Assembly (NCBI GenBank): GCA_965213595.1
Contig: CBDBZO010000002.1
Coordinates: 806,001-870,000, forward strand
Reading direction: 5' to 3'
DNA from: JBCCFC01 sp965213595
GTDB lineage: Bacteria > Chloroflexota > Anaerolineae > Caldilineales > Caldilineaceae
DNA length: 64,000 nucleotides
Numbering within the stretch: position 1 is the stretch's first letter; every line of letters begins with the position of its first letter. Positions 7,930 to 17,160 of this stretch are shown here, in pieces. Both the position numbers and the translations under genes were made by a program. The notes below the pieces were generated by a model. The model had not been told where the DNA came from and searched no databases. It worked only from the letters and a program-made list of their open reading frames with translations.

Positions 7930-10230
7930 CTACAGCCGACGATCTTGCTGCTCGCGGGCGACCGCGCCGTTGGTTTCACTTTTGGCGGCAGAACCGTTGC
8001 TTGGCTCTCCGCTTCGGGCGCTGCCCGCCCCGTCGCCGCTGTCGGCCACCGAGTTGGTTGCTGCCAGCACGCCGCTCAAGTCAACCGGCTCCACGTCCGC
8101 CTGCATTTCGTCGCGATACTCTGTCTGCATCGCATTCATGGGCTGCGGCTCGCCGATAATGGCGACGTAGTCATCCTCGCGCAGCACCGTGCGCCCCTGC
8201 GGAATGATCACGTGGCCGTTGCGGCGGATCATGGCGATCAGCACGCCTTCGGGCAGATTGATGTCGCTGATGGCTTGATCGATAAGCGTGCGCGTCGGCC
8301 CGCGGGAGTTGAGCCAGAGCGTGAGGTAGCGCTTGTCCGGCAGCAGCGTCTCCTTGATGGCTTCGGCGCTGTCGGCCTCGCGAAAGCGCTCGATAAAGGC
8401 ATCGTCATCGACGCGATCCGCCATTTGAGCCAGGAAGCGCAGGTGGCGCTTGGGCTCCTCTTCGGGGCTGAGCAAAAAGCAGAAGGCGTGCACCGGGGCA
8501 TTTGGCGAATGCTCGCCGTGCACGTCCGTAAAGTCCACGCGAACACCTTCGCGCGAATGAACCACAACCATCTGCGGCTCCTGAATATCAAAGAGCAGCA
8601 GATTGGGCAGCAGCACGCCCTTGGCCGCGGGCAACATGCCAATGCGCGATTCTTCGAGAAAGCCCAGCCGCAGCTCACCGGGAGAGGCGGGCACGCGCGC
8701 CCCCAAAATTTGTGCCGCCTGCGCCACCACATCCTCGTACGAGAGCTCGGTGCGGCCGTCGTTCTCCAGCTTGAGCACCGTGGCGCGCGCCACCAGTTCG
8801 TCAAACGAATCTTCCTGGCGCAGCCCCTTTTCGCGCATGATTTCCCACAGCTCGTAGTCGAGATTGTCGTAGCGGCGCTGGCCCAGGCGGGCAAACCAGT
8901 GGTAGATTGCGCCGTCGCGCACCACGCGCTTGCGGGCGTAGTAGAAATACCACGCCACACAGAGCACCACCAGGCCAAAGGTCATGGCGATAGCCTGCGC
9001 GCCCATGTATAAAATCAGCATGGCGGAGGTAATGATGCCGAAGTACTGCATCCACGGATAGAGCGGCGAGCGGTAGCCGGGATCGTAGGATTCGATGTGG
9101 CTTTCGCGCATCACGATCACGGCGAAGTTGAGCAGCATAAAGATAAAGAGCTGGAAGGTGCTGGCCAGCTTGGCAATGCCCTCCTCGTCCAGCAGAAGGA
9201 TAACGGCAATCATAACCGCCGCCGTGACGACAATGGAGAGCGTCGGCGTCTGATACTTGCCCAGGCGCGCAAAGCGATCGGGGATCAGCCGGTCGCGCGC
9301 CATGGCGAGCGGGTAGCGGGACGACGAGAGCAGCCCGGCGTTGCCCGTGGAGGCAAAGGCGGCAATGGCCGCGGCGACAATTAGGATCAGCCCCAGCGGC
9401 TGCGGCAGCCAATCAAAAAAGGCCGCGCCCGCCGTGGCGACGGGCGTCAAATCCTCGCGCAGCTGGCTCGGCTCCAGCACGCTGACCATGATGAAAACGC
9501 CGACCACGTAGATGGCCGTGGTCACAATCAGCGAGAGAATCATGCCCAGCGGGATGTTGCGTTCGGGGTTTTGGACTTCCTCGGCCACGCTGGCCACTTT
9601 AGTTAGACCGTTGTAGGAGACGAAAACGAGGCCGACCGTCGACAGCAGCCCGGCGATACCAAAAGGCAGGAAGGGCTCAAACTGCTCGGCGACGAGCCCC
9701 TGCGAGTTTAGGGCCGCGACTTCCATGATGCCCTGAATCGTAAAGAAGGCCAGCACGACCAGCAGCAGCGAGACGAGCACGCGCTGGAGCCCGGTCGTTT
9801 CTTTTGCGCCCATAATGTTGATTGCGGCAAAGACAACGGTGAGCACAATTGCGACGGGGCGAATGGGCAAGTCGATAAAGATAGCGGCGTAGGCGCCGAT
9901 GCCGATCAGCGCAAAGGCTGTCTTGAGCACCAGCCCGGCGTAAGTGCCCAGCCCGCCCACCGTGCCAATTAGCGGCCCCAGGCTGCGATCCAGGAAGTAG
10001 TACGTGCCCCCTGCCTTGGGCATGGCCGTGCTCAATTCAGCTTGGCTAAACATGGCGGGCAGGATAAGCACGCCCGCAATCAGGTAAGCCACAAAGACGG
10101 CGGGGCCAGCCTGCGCCGCGGCAAGGCCGGGCAGCAGGAAAAAGCCGGAGCTAAACATGGCCCCGGTGCTGATGGCAAAGACGTCAAAGAGCTTTAGGTC
10201 TTTTTTCAGACTTTTGATAGGAGTTGCCAA
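7930..10230 (-). CDS. APC-family amino acid permease with C-terminal EIIA-like and RCK_C domains
   Basis: 766 residues starting at TTG (10230), with AAGGA seven bases upstream. Residues about 10-430 form a 12-helix APC permease (MFSSGFFLLPGLAAAQAG; AELSTAMPKAGGTYYFLDR). Residues about 480-620 resemble a PTS EIIA type-2 fold, and about 640-715 form a TrkA/RCK C-terminal ligand domain (LPEGVLIAMIRRNGHVIIPQG). The motif region that normally carries the phosphorylated histidine (PHxx) reads GVLLPNLLLFDIQ, so the EIIA-like part is probably a regulatory or binding domain. It follows the CPA1 antiporter gene by 45 bases in the same operon. Substrate unknown; amino acid uptake gated by a small ligand is the likely role. 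Confidence 0.9.
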   Translation of the reverse strand: MATPIKSLKKDLKLFDVFAISTGAMFSSGFFLLPGLAAAQAGPAVFVAYLIAGVLILPAMFSQAELSTAMPKAGGTYYFLDRSLGPLIGTVGGLGTYAGLVLKTAFALIGIGAYAAIFIDLPIRPVAIVLTVVFAAINIMGAKETTGLQRVLVSLLLVVLAFFTIQGIMEVAALNSQGLVAEQFEPFLPFGIAGLLSTVGLVFVSYNGLTKVASVAEEVQNPERNIPLGMILSLIVTTAIYVVGVFIMVSVLEPSQLREDLTPVATAGAAFFDWLPQPLGLILIVAAAIAAFASTGNAGLLSSSRYPLAMARDRLIPDRFARLGKYQTPTLSIVVTAAVMIAVILLLDEEGIAKLASTFQLFIFMLLNFAVIVMRESHIESYDPGYRSPLYPWMQYFGIITSAMLILYMGAQAIAMTFGLVVLCVAWYFYYARKRVVRDGAIYHWFARLGQRRYDNLDYELWEIMREKGLRQEDSFDELVARATVLKLENDGRTELSYEDVVAQAAQILGARVPASPGELRLGFLEESRIGMLPAAKGVLLPNLLLFDIQEPQMVVVHSREGVRVDFTDVHGEHSPNAPVHAFCFLLSPEEEPKRHLRFLAQMADRVDDDAFIERFREADSAEAIKETLLPDKRYLTLWLNSRGPTRTLIDQAISDINLPEGVLIAMIRRNGHVIIPQGRTVLREDDYVAIIGEPQPMNAMQTEYRDEMQADVEPVDLSGVLAATNSVADSGDGAGSARSGEPSNGSAAKSETNGAVAREQQDRRL

Positions 10231-10275
10231 AAGTTGATCCTTTCGATGAATTTACAGCGGTTGTAATGGAACCAA

Positions 10276-12240
10276 TTACCGCTCCGCAGCGGCGTCCGTG
10301 GCCTCCAGCGCGGCGGCGGGCGATTCGATGCCGTCGCCGTCGCCGTGGTGGCCTCCCGCATCGGCGATAATCGGCTCGCGGACAATCTCCTTCGCCTCGC
10401 GCTTGAGCCGATCGTCCGTGGGTTCCTTGACCTCTTCAAGCAGCAGCGAGATCAGGCTGAAGCCAGCTTGGGGCCGCAGCTCATCGTCGACGGTGGCAAC
10501 GGTGACGCGGCTGTCCGCGCCGCGCAGCAGCATTAACGGAATAAAGTTGTCCTCGTGCTGACGCGCGTAATCGGCGTAGGTAAAGTTTTCGGTCAGCGGC
10601 GTCTTCTTGACAACGGCCCCATGCTCCATCCACTCCAGCAGCCGCTCGGCGGTGGCCTCTTCGTCAAACAGCAAACGCGCCAGCTGATAGTGCGCCGGGT
10701 TGCCGCCCTCGCGCGGCGAGATCGATGCCACCCGCTGCGTGCGCGGCGGCAGCTGGTAGACTTCGGACGAGCCAAACTCCTCCTCCATATGCTGGCAGGC
10801 GAGCGAATTGGCCTCGTCGTTGCGCGTCAGCGCCAGCAGCCGACCGATGCCGGATAAGTCCAGATCGCTCTCGACAAATTCGGAGAGGATGTTGCCGTGC
10901 TCCACCTCCAGCCCATCCATGCGCGCCTGGCGCACGGCGTTCCAGTTGGTGTCGATCATGCGTACGGTGAAGCCTTCGTTCTCGAGCACGTGCGCCAGCG
11001 CCACCGAGAAGGGCGTCACGCCCATGAGCAGAAAGCCCTGCGGCTCGCCCTCGCTCACGCCGAGGTAGCGCGCCAGCAGCTTGGCCGTGCTGCCCTGGAT
11101 CAGCACCGTGCCCACGATAATTAAGAAGGTGAGCGGCACGATTACTTCGGCCTCGGCGTAGCCCATTTCATCCACCAGCTCAAAGGCGAAGAGCGACGAG
11201 ACCGCCGCGGCCACAATGCCGCGCGGCCCCACCCATGAAATAAAGAGCCGCTCCTGCCAGGTTAGCGAGCTGCCCAACATGCTGACCTGTACGCTCAGCG
11301 GGCGCAGCACCAGCATCACCACCGCCAGCACCACAAAGCTGCGCCAATCGAGCAGCGCCAAATTTTCCTGGGTAAAGTTGGCGGCCAACAGAATAAAGAG
11401 CGTCGAGATTAGCAAGATGCTCAACTTCTCTTTGAAATACCAAACCTCGCGCAGCTGTTTGAGCCGCGTATTGGCCAGTGCAATGCCCATCACCGTGACG
11501 GCCAGCAGCCCCGATTCGGAAGCGAGATTATCCGAAAAGGCAAAGACAAGCGTAACGGTCGCCAGCACGGTGGCATCGCGCAGGTAGTCGGGGATGAGGT
11601 AGTGACGGAGCAGCAGGTAGAGCACCGCGCTGCCCAGCAGCCCCAAGGCCGTGCCCACTGCCGCAATCGTAAAAAAGCCGCCCACGGAACTACCCAGTCC
11701 GCTGCCCTGATCGGCGGCGATGAAATCAAACACAAGCACGGCCAGCGTTGCGCCCACGGGATCGATGATGATGCCTTCCCACCTGAGCACGGAGGCCACA
11801 CTGTGGGTGGGGCGCACGTTGCGCAGAATCGGCGCGATGACGGTTGGCCCCGTTACCACGATCAGCGCGCCAAAGAGCAGCGCCAAATCCCAGTTGATGC
11901 CCTTGATGTAGTGGGCCGTCAGCGCCCCCCCAAACCACGTGATCAGCGCGCCGATCACAATCAGCCGCTGCACCGGGCCGACGACGTGGCGCACCTCGCG
12001 AAAGTCCAGCGTCAGCGCGCCCTCGAACAAGATAATCGCCACGGAAAGCGAGACCACGGGGAAGAACAGATTGCCCAGCTCCTCGCGCGGGTGCAGCAAA
12101 TCCAGCACCAGCGGCCCGGCAATAATGCCCGCCGCCAGCAGCGGAATAATTGCGGGCAGCTTGATGCGCCAGGCGATCCACTGGCAGAGCACCCCCGTTG
12201 CCAGCACGCCGGCAATAATGATCATTTCCAGATGTTCCAA
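10276..12240 (-). CDS. CPA1-type Na+(K+)/H+ antiporter with C-terminal TrkA-like domain
   Basis: 654 residues from TTG at 12240 with GGGAG seven bases upstream. The first about 400 residues are the Na+/H+ exchanger fold, with the motifs TGPTVIAPILRNVRP and EGIIIDPVGATLAV typical of NhaP-type proteins, including the essential Asp. Residues about 405-530 form a TrkA_N-like fold (GFLLMGVTPFSVALAHVLE) whose glycine motif is degenerate, so nucleotide binding is uncertain. The tail is unconserved. First gene of the antiporter, APC permease and possibly ABC exporter operon. Likely role: pH or cation homeostasis. Confidence 0.92.
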   Translation of the reverse strand: MEHLEMIIIAGVLATGVLCQWIAWRIKLPAIIPLLAAGIIAGPLVLDLLHPREELGNLFFPVVSLSVAIILFEGALTLDFREVRHVVGPVQRLIVIGALITWFGGALTAHYIKGINWDLALLFGALIVVTGPTVIAPILRNVRPTHSVASVLRWEGIIIDPVGATLAVLVFDFIAADQGSGLGSSVGGFFTIAAVGTALGLLGSAVLYLLLRHYLIPDYLRDATVLATVTLVFAFSDNLASESGLLAVTVMGIALANTRLKQLREVWYFKEKLSILLISTLFILLAANFTQENLALLDWRSFVVLAVVMLVLRPLSVQVSMLGSSLTWQERLFISWVGPRGIVAAAVSSLFAFELVDEMGYAEAEVIVPLTFLIIVGTVLIQGSTAKLLARYLGVSEGEPQGFLLMGVTPFSVALAHVLENEGFTVRMIDTNWNAVRQARMDGLEVEHGNILSEFVESDLDLSGIGRLLALTRNDEANSLACQHMEEEFGSSEVYQLPPRTQRVASISPREGGNPAHYQLARLLFDEEATAERLLEWMEHGAVVKKTPLTENFTYADYARQHEDNFIPLMLLRGADSRVTVATVDDELRPQAGFSLISLLLEEVKEPTDDRLKREAKEIVREPIIADAGGHHGDGDGIESPAAALEATDAAAER

Positions 12241-12520
12241 ATGATTTCTCCCAATCTCATTCCACTTGTTTCATTTATTAACAGCAAGCGCACAAGTTCC
12301 ACCAATCACTTTATTCTACAGCGTCTTAAGCCGGATGCAGTATTTAGCCTTGCAATGACGCGCTTGTGCGGCGGGCCTCGGCTGTGGCGCATGGGCCATA
12401 TGGGGCTGCGCTAAAATTTTAAGGCAACGTTAATCTTTACGCTATGGGCAACGTTCACAATTGTACAGACGCTTGTCTTGCCATGGTATAAAATTGCGCT
12501 AGAAAACGGAATGTTGTCAA
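12241..12520. other. Intergenic region with divergent promoters, no gene seen
   Basis: About 280 bases between the divergent antiporter and sugar dehydrogenase genes. A TATAAA-like box lies at 12487-12492, shortly before the dehydrogenase gene. No conserved ORF or strong hairpin was found. Confidence 0.5.
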
Positions 12521-12531
12521 AAGGAGCAATC

Positions 12532-13896
12532 GTGAATCAGAAAAATTGGAATTGGCTAGCTCGCGGGTTAATTGTTGCAGTTTTGTGGATGGCCGCAGTC
12601 GCCTGTGCGCCGTCCAGCGCGCCGACGTCCACCCTATCGCAGGATGCCGAGCCAGCCGCTGAAGCCCCCTCTGTTGCAGCGGCAGCGACAGAAGAGGCCG
12701 TGCAGGTTGAGGCAGAGGTGGCAAGCGGAGAGAGCAGCAGCGTAGCGGAGGCGTCGACCAGCGATGCGCCAGCCGTCGATAGCAATGGAGCAACACGAGC
12801 CGTCGCCTTTGATCCAGACGCCGTCACCCTGCGCACCGAGCCGCTGGTAAGCGGCCTAACGCGCCCCCTCTTCGCCACCCACGCGGGCGACGGCAGCGAG
12901 CGGCTCTTTATTCTGGAGCAGCCCGGCACCATCCGCATCTGGCAGAATGGCGCGCTGCTGGAGCAGCCCTTTCTGGACATTCAAAATCAGGTGGAGGATG
13001 GTGGCAACGAGCAGGGGCTGCTCGGCCTCGCCTTTGCGCCGGACTATGCGGAGAGCGATCTCTTTTGGATCAACTACACCGATCTGCGCGGCAACACGGT
13101 CGTCGCCCGCTTTAGCGTGAGCGAGGATCCCAACCTTGCCGACGCAAGCAGCGAATTTCAAGTGCTGCGGCTCGATCAGCCCGCGCGCAACCACAACGGC
13201 GGCATGATCGCCTTTGGGCCGGACGGCTACCTCTGGATCGGCACGGGCGACGGCGGCGCAGCCAACGACCGCTTTAGCAACGGCCAAAATCCCGACACGC
13301 TGCTCGGCAAGATGCTGCGGCTGGACGTCACCAGCGATTTGTCGCAGCCCTACACCGTGCCCGCGGACAACCCGTGGGTGGCTGCAAACTGGAACGGGAC
13401 GGACGTGCGCGATGAAATTTGGGCCGTGGGGCTGCGCAACCCGTGGCGCTTTAGCTTCGACCGCGAGACGGATGAACTGTGGATCGCGGACGTGGGACAA
13501 AACCAGTACGAGGAGGTCAACTTCACTGCATCGCTGGAGGGCGGCGAGAATTACGGTTGGCCGATTATGGAGGGCGTGCACTGCTTTGCGCGCGAAGGCT
13601 GCGAGCAGGCGGGGCTGGTGCAGCCCGTTGCCGAATACGACCACAGCGGCCACTGCTCCGTCACCGGCGGCTACGTCTACCGCGGCGAGGCGCAGCCCGT
13701 GCTGGACGGCGTCTACTTCTTTGGCGATTTTTGCAGCGGCGCCATGTGGGCCACGTATCTGGATGCGAGCGGCGAGTACGCAACGTCGCGCGTGCTGGAT
13801 TCAGGACTGCAAATCAGCTCATTTGCGGAGGACGAAGCGGGCGAGCTGTATGTGGTCAGCTTGAGCGGGGCGGTGCATCGGCTGGTGGCGGAGTAG
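12532..13896 (+). CDS. PQQ-dependent sugar dehydrogenase-type lipoprotein (GSDH fold)
   Basis: About 454 residues from GTG at 12532, chosen because AAGGAG lies five bases upstream; an in-frame ATG at 12478 lacks one. The N-terminus is a lipoprotein signal with lipobox near AVACAPS, followed by an Ala/Glu-rich linker. From about residue 105 the six-bladed beta-propeller of soluble aldose dehydrogenases follows: RNHNGG, YLWIGTGDGG, GLRNPWRFSFD and WIADVGQN, with histidine and arginine at the catalytic and PQQ positions. It would oxidise sugars or similar alcohols at the outer face of the membrane; no PQQ biosynthesis gene is in view. The gene ends inside a palindrome shared with the convergent neighbour. 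Confidence 0.9.
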   Translation: MNQKNWNWLARGLIVAVLWMAAVACAPSSAPTSTLSQDAEPAAEAPSVAAAATEEAVQVEAEVASGESSSVAEASTSDAPAVDSNGATRAVAFDPDAVTLRTEPLVSGLTRPLFATHAGDGSERLFILEQPGTIRIWQNGALLEQPFLDIQNQVEDGGNEQGLLGLAFAPDYAESDLFWINYTDLRGNTVVARFSVSEDPNLADASSEFQVLRLDQPARNHNGGMIAFGPDGYLWIGTGDGGAANDRFSNGQNPDTLLGKMLRLDVTSDLSQPYTVPADNPWVAANWNGTDVRDEIWAVGLRNPWRFSFDRETDELWIADVGQNQYEEVNFTASLEGGENYGWPIMEGVHCFAREGCEQAGLVQPVAEYDHSGHCSVTGGYVYRGEAQPVLDGVYFFGDFCSGAMWATYLDASGEYATSRVLDSGLQISSFAEDEAGELYVVSLSGAVHRLVAE

Positions 13897-13943
13897 AAAT
13901 ACGTACGGGCACGCCATGGCGTGCCCGTACGTATTTCTACTCC
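13890..13943. terminator. Perfect 54-bp palindrome overlapping both stop codons of convergent genes
   Basis: The sequence is fully self-complementary about GCCATGGC. It contains the TAG of the dehydrogenase gene (13894-13896) and the mirrored TAG of the minus-strand gene (13937-13939). It probably acts as a bidirectional terminator. Confidence 0.85.
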
Positions 13944-14365
13944 ACAAAGCCATCCTCCTCCCCCACCACCCGAAAGCGGCGCGACTCACGCTCCCCCGCC
14001 CAAGCCTCTTCCTGCGCACGAAAGCCCGGCGCAGCGTAGCCGCTTGCTGGCGGAAGCTGTGGCTGCTGTTGCCCCGCAAAGACAATCATCGGCGGCTGCG
14101 GCTGGCCGTAGCCGGGCGGCGAATACCCTGGCGGCAGTTGCCCGTAGGACTGACTTTGTCCCCGTGCAGACGATCGTTGCTCGCGCCTCTCCTCATCGCG
14201 TCGGCGGCCCGACGCCAGCACCAGCAGCGCCGTCGGCAGCCCGGCCAGCACGCCCAGCAAAATCCCCACCGCCATGCTCAACGCATCGCTGGAAAGCGAC
14301 GCCCCCACGCTCCACCCCGCCGCGCCGATGAAGACGAGGCCGGCGAGGATCAGTAGTCTTTTCAT
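13937..14365 (-). CDS. Small membrane protein with Pro/Gln-rich tail
   Basis: 142 residues from ATG at 14365 (purine-rich GAAGGGA upstream). Two hydrophobic helices (about 3-22 and 32-52) are followed by a charged RRRDEERREQR segment and a long low-complexity tail rich in Gln, Pro, Gly and Tyr, ending EEDGFVE. No family is recognised. It lies about 100 bases downstream of the FtsK-like gene on the same strand, so it may be co-transcribed and could be a membrane anchor or envelope-associated partner; that is inference. Confidence 0.7.
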   Translation of the reverse strand: MKRLLILAGLVFIGAAGWSVGASLSSDALSMAVGILLGVLAGLPTALLVLASGRRRDEERREQRSSARGQSQSYGQLPPGYSPPGYGQPQPPMIVFAGQQQPQLPPASGYAAPGFRAQEEAWAGERESRRFRVVGEEDGFVE

Positions 14366-14462
14366 GGTGTTCCCTTCTTTTACAAAAAGTAAGCGGTAAG
14401 CGGCAGCTAGCAGCTGGGTTATCTCGTTGATGAAAAGGGTGTTGCCGGCTACCAATTACTAT

Positions 14463-15581
14463 TTACCGATTCCTATCACCGATCACCGCCGACGTCCGAA
14501 TACTCCGCACCGCCCTCGCCAAATCTTCCGGCCCCAGCCACGCCGCCTGAAAGCGGATGCTTTCCCCCTTGGCAATCAGCAAAAAATCCCCGCGGCCCGT
14601 CAGCTTCTCCGCGCCGCTGTCCGGCATCCCCGTGGCGTAGCTCGCCTCCTGCCGACTGGCGACCGCGCCGACCAGCCGCGTGGGAAAGTTGGCCTTCATG
14701 GCGCTGCCGATCAGCTGGGCCGTGGGCTTTTGCGTGCAGGCTACCAGGTGAATCCCCGCCTGTCGACCGCGCTGCGCCAGCCGCGTCAGCATCGCCTCGA
14801 CGCGCTTGCCGCCCGTTTGCAGCAAATCCGCCAGCTCGTCCACCGCCACCACCAGCACCGGATGCGACAGCTCCTCGCGGTCGCGCCGCTCCATCTCTTT
14901 GACCACATCATCCAGCACGTGATCCACCGCCGCGGCGTCGATGTAGACGCCGCCCTGCACGTGGGGCAGATCGGCCAGCGGGTTGAAGCCGCGCCCGCCC
15001 TTGGGGTCGATCAGCACGAGGTGCAGGTCGCGCGGGGCGTTGTGCAGCGCCAGCGAGACGAGCAGCGACCGAGCCAGCGCCGTCTTGCCGGAGCCGGTTG
15101 TGCCCGCCAGCAGGCAGTGCGCCACGTCCGGCGACGCTAGCCGCAGCACCAGCGGTTGGCCGCTGTCATCCACGCCGAGAATCGCCGTTGCCGCGGGCAG
15201 CGGGCCCACGCGCTCGCTGATCGGCAGCAGGTGCACCGTCTCCACGTGCGTGCGCGGCACTTCCACAATGATGCGTCGCCCGCGCCGGTGGACGCGCGCG
15301 TGCTTTGTGCCCAGCGCCAGCGCAATCTCCTCGCTCAACGCCGCAATTTTGCGCACCTTTGTCCCCGGCGCCACGGCCAGCTCAAACTGCACCACGCGCG
15401 GCAGCACCGCGCCGCCGTCGACGTAGCTCCGCAGCTTGTGCTGCCGCAGCACGGCCTCGATGCCGTCCGCCTGCCGATTGAGTTGCGCACGTGAAGGTCG
15501 CTTACCAGTAGATGGCGCGCTCGCGCTCGGTCGACGCTGACCGTTACGGAATTCGGTTGTTGATTTGCGCTGCGAGGACAT
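14463..15581 (-). CDS. FtsK/SpoIIIE-type DNA translocase without membrane domain
   Basis: About 372 residues from ATG at 15581 (an upstream in-frame ATG at 15623 is possible). A short beta domain (about 60-135) precedes the RecA-like motor: Walker A AGTTGSGKT near residue 180, LVLIDPKGG, and Walker B VLVVAVDELADLL. The region TQKPTAQLIGSAMKANFP is characteristic of the FtsK motor. The four-helix membrane domain and the C-terminal gamma domain of chromosomal FtsK are missing, so this resembles soluble FtsK-like ATPases of mobile elements or accessory DNA-handling systems. The upstream promoter carries an SOS-box-like operator, suggesting damage-induced expression. Confidence 0.9.
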   Translation of the reverse strand: MSSQRKSTTEFRNGQRRPSASAPSTGKRPSRAQLNRQADGIEAVLRQHKLRSYVDGGAVLPRVVQFELAVAPGTKVRKIAALSEEIALALGTKHARVHRRGRRIIVEVPRTHVETVHLLPISERVGPLPAATAILGVDDSGQPLVLRLASPDVAHCLLAGTTGSGKTALARSLLVSLALHNAPRDLHLVLIDPKGGRGFNPLADLPHVQGGVYIDAAAVDHVLDDVVKEMERRDREELSHPVLVVAVDELADLLQTGGKRVEAMLTRLAQRGRQAGIHLVACTQKPTAQLIGSAMKANFPTRLVGAVASRQEASYATGMPDSGAEKLTGRGDFLLIAKGESIRFQAAWLGPEDLARAVRSIRTSAVIGDRNR

Positions 15582-15724
15582 GGTCAACCAAAAACAGCCC
15601 GACGTGGAATGAGGCTTCCTCATCGTCTTGTGAAGGAAGCCGCATCATCCACGCCAGGCTGTAGGTAAAGGCTCGCTTTGATCTTTCGGATTCAGGACGA
15701 GCCTGGGCAGAGAGTGCTGCCCCC

Positions 15725-15752
15725 ATTGTAGAACAAAAGTTCTATTTGTCAA
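15725..15752 (-). promoter_or_regulatory. Promoter with GAAC-N4-GTTC operator in the spacer (LexA-like)
   Basis: On the minus strand TTGACA (15752-15747) and TACAAT (15730-15725) are spaced 16 bases. The spacer and -10 contain the palindrome TAGAAC-TTTT-GTTCTA (15729-15744), matching the GAAC-N4-GTTC core of Gram-positive-type LexA sites. A repressor bound here would block RNA polymerase. It serves the FtsK-like gene. Confidence 0.72.
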
Positions 15753-15778
15753 GTCCCATTTTAGGCGGGGAGAAAGGG

Positions 15779-15849
15779 AACGCGGATTGGGCAAATTCAG
15801 ACGGGTTTTCTGATCCGTCTTCATCCGCCTGGCCCGCCCAATCCGCGTT
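15779..15849. repeat. Palindromic intergenic repeat, AACGCGGATTGGGC ends
   Basis: AACGCGGATTGGGC and GCCCAATCCGCGTT flank GACGG-TTTTC-TGATCCGTC words. Related copies occur at 17019-17124 and 38557-38626. This belongs to a family of ATCCGT/ATCCGC intergenic repeats found in many genomes. Confidence 0.75.
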
Positions 15850-15857
15850 CTATCCTT

Positions 15858-16982
15858 CTACCAATCCACCGCCGACCCATCGTCCGGGTGGAAGCTCTGC
15901 CGATTTTGCCAGTCGTGGCCAAGCTTGTCCGCCAGCGCCTCTTCGTCCAATTCGATGCCGAGACCGGGCGCGGTCGGCAGGTCGAGATAGCCCTCCTTGA
16001 CCACAAAGGGCTGTTTGAGATAGCCCTCGCCGAGCGAGACCTGCTCCTGCGCCAGGAAGTTGGGGATTGACGCGTCGACGTGCAGCCCGGCGGCCAGCGA
16101 GATCGGCCCCAGCGGGCAGTGCGGCGCGACGGCGGCGTAGTAAGCTTCGGCCATGCCCGCAATGATGCGCGCCTCCATGATGCCGCCGCAGTGCGAAATA
16201 TCCGGCTGCAAAATCATGGCCGCGCGCTTTTCCAGAATCTCGCGGAAGCCCCACTTGGTAAAGATGCGTTCGCCCGTGGCAATCGGCAGATGTGTCTTGC
16301 GCGCCAGGTCGGCCATTACGTCGACGTTCTGGCACTGCACCGGCTCCTCCACGAACATCGGCTGGTGCGGCTCCAGCGCCTTGATCAGCAGCGCCGCCGT
16401 CTGTGGGCTGACGGCCCCGTGAAAGTCAATCGCAATGTCGACCTCCTTGCCCACGCCCTCGCGCAGCGCGCCAAACTGCTCGGCCACCCGCTCGACAAAG
16501 CCCGGCGTCTCCACGATGCGCGCCGGTCGCCCGCCGCCGACCACGCCCGTCTTGAGCGCGAGATAGCCTTCGGCCACGCGCGCCTTGGCGCTGGCGATGC
16601 GTTCATCGAGCGTGCTGCCGCGCACGTGGGCGTAGATTTTGATGCGGTCGCGCACGGGGCCGCCGAGCAGCTTGTAGACGGGCAGCCCCGCCGCCTTGCC
16701 CGCCAAATCCCACAGCGCCTGCTCCACGCCGCTGAGCGCGCTGGTGAGCAGCGGGCCGCCGCGGTAGAAGGCGTGTTTGTACATCGCCTGCCAGTGGTGG
16801 ACGACGCGCGTCGGGTCTTTGCCGAGCAGGTAGGGCTCCAGTTCGGCGACGGCGGTGGCCGTGGTGAGGGCGCGCCCCTCGACAATCGGCTCACCGAGGC
16901 CGACGAGCCCTTCGTCCGTGTGAATTTTGAGAAAGAGCCAGCGCGGCTGGACGAGGAAGGTTTCGAGCTTGGTAATTTTCAC
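15858..16982 (-). CDS. dgoD: D-galactonate dehydratase family protein (enolase superfamily)
   Basis: 374 residues from GTG at 16982, where the family N-terminus (KITKLETFLV) begins; reading further upstream runs through an intergenic repeat. The product should dehydrate D-galactonate, or a related aldonate, to a 2-keto-3-deoxy acid. The motifs match DgoD: the acid/base and metal region IDFHG (Asp and His), EEP and GER metal ligands, DISHCGG, and the second catalytic His in APHCPLGPI. The length equals E. coli DgoD. The metal ligands and the HCPLGP loop favour DgoD over mandelate racemase, but other sugar-acid dehydratases remain possible. Confidence 0.9.
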   Translation of the reverse strand: MKITKLETFLVQPRWLFLKIHTDEGLVGLGEPIVEGRALTTATAVAELEPYLLGKDPTRVVHHWQAMYKHAFYRGGPLLTSALSGVEQALWDLAGKAAGLPVYKLLGGPVRDRIKIYAHVRGSTLDERIASAKARVAEGYLALKTGVVGGGRPARIVETPGFVERVAEQFGALREGVGKEVDIAIDFHGAVSPQTAALLIKALEPHQPMFVEEPVQCQNVDVMADLARKTHLPIATGERIFTKWGFREILEKRAAMILQPDISHCGGIMEARIIAGMAEAYYAAVAPHCPLGPISLAAGLHVDASIPNFLAQEQVSLGEGYLKQPFVVKEGYLDLPTAPGLGIELDEEALADKLGHDWQNRQSFHPDDGSAVDW

Positions 16983-17018
16983 GGGGAGCCTTTCGGTGGT
17001 GGAATGGAATAGAAAATG

Positions 17019-17124
17019 GAACACGGATAAACACGGGCTATGCACACGGATTTTCGCTGATTTGCGGCAAAAACACAATCAGTCGTCTCTAAAAAATCCG
17101 TGTCTATCCGTATTATCCGTGTTC
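17019..17124. repeat. Palindromic intergenic repeat with AACACGGATAA ends
   Basis: GAACACGGATAAACACGG at one end and CCGTGTCTATCCG...ATCCGTGTTC at the other form a long imperfect inverted repeat upstream of the dehydratase gene and downstream of menA. Confidence 0.75.
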
Positions 17125-17160
17125 TAAAAATGTATTTTGAACCGAAGTAAACAGATAAAT

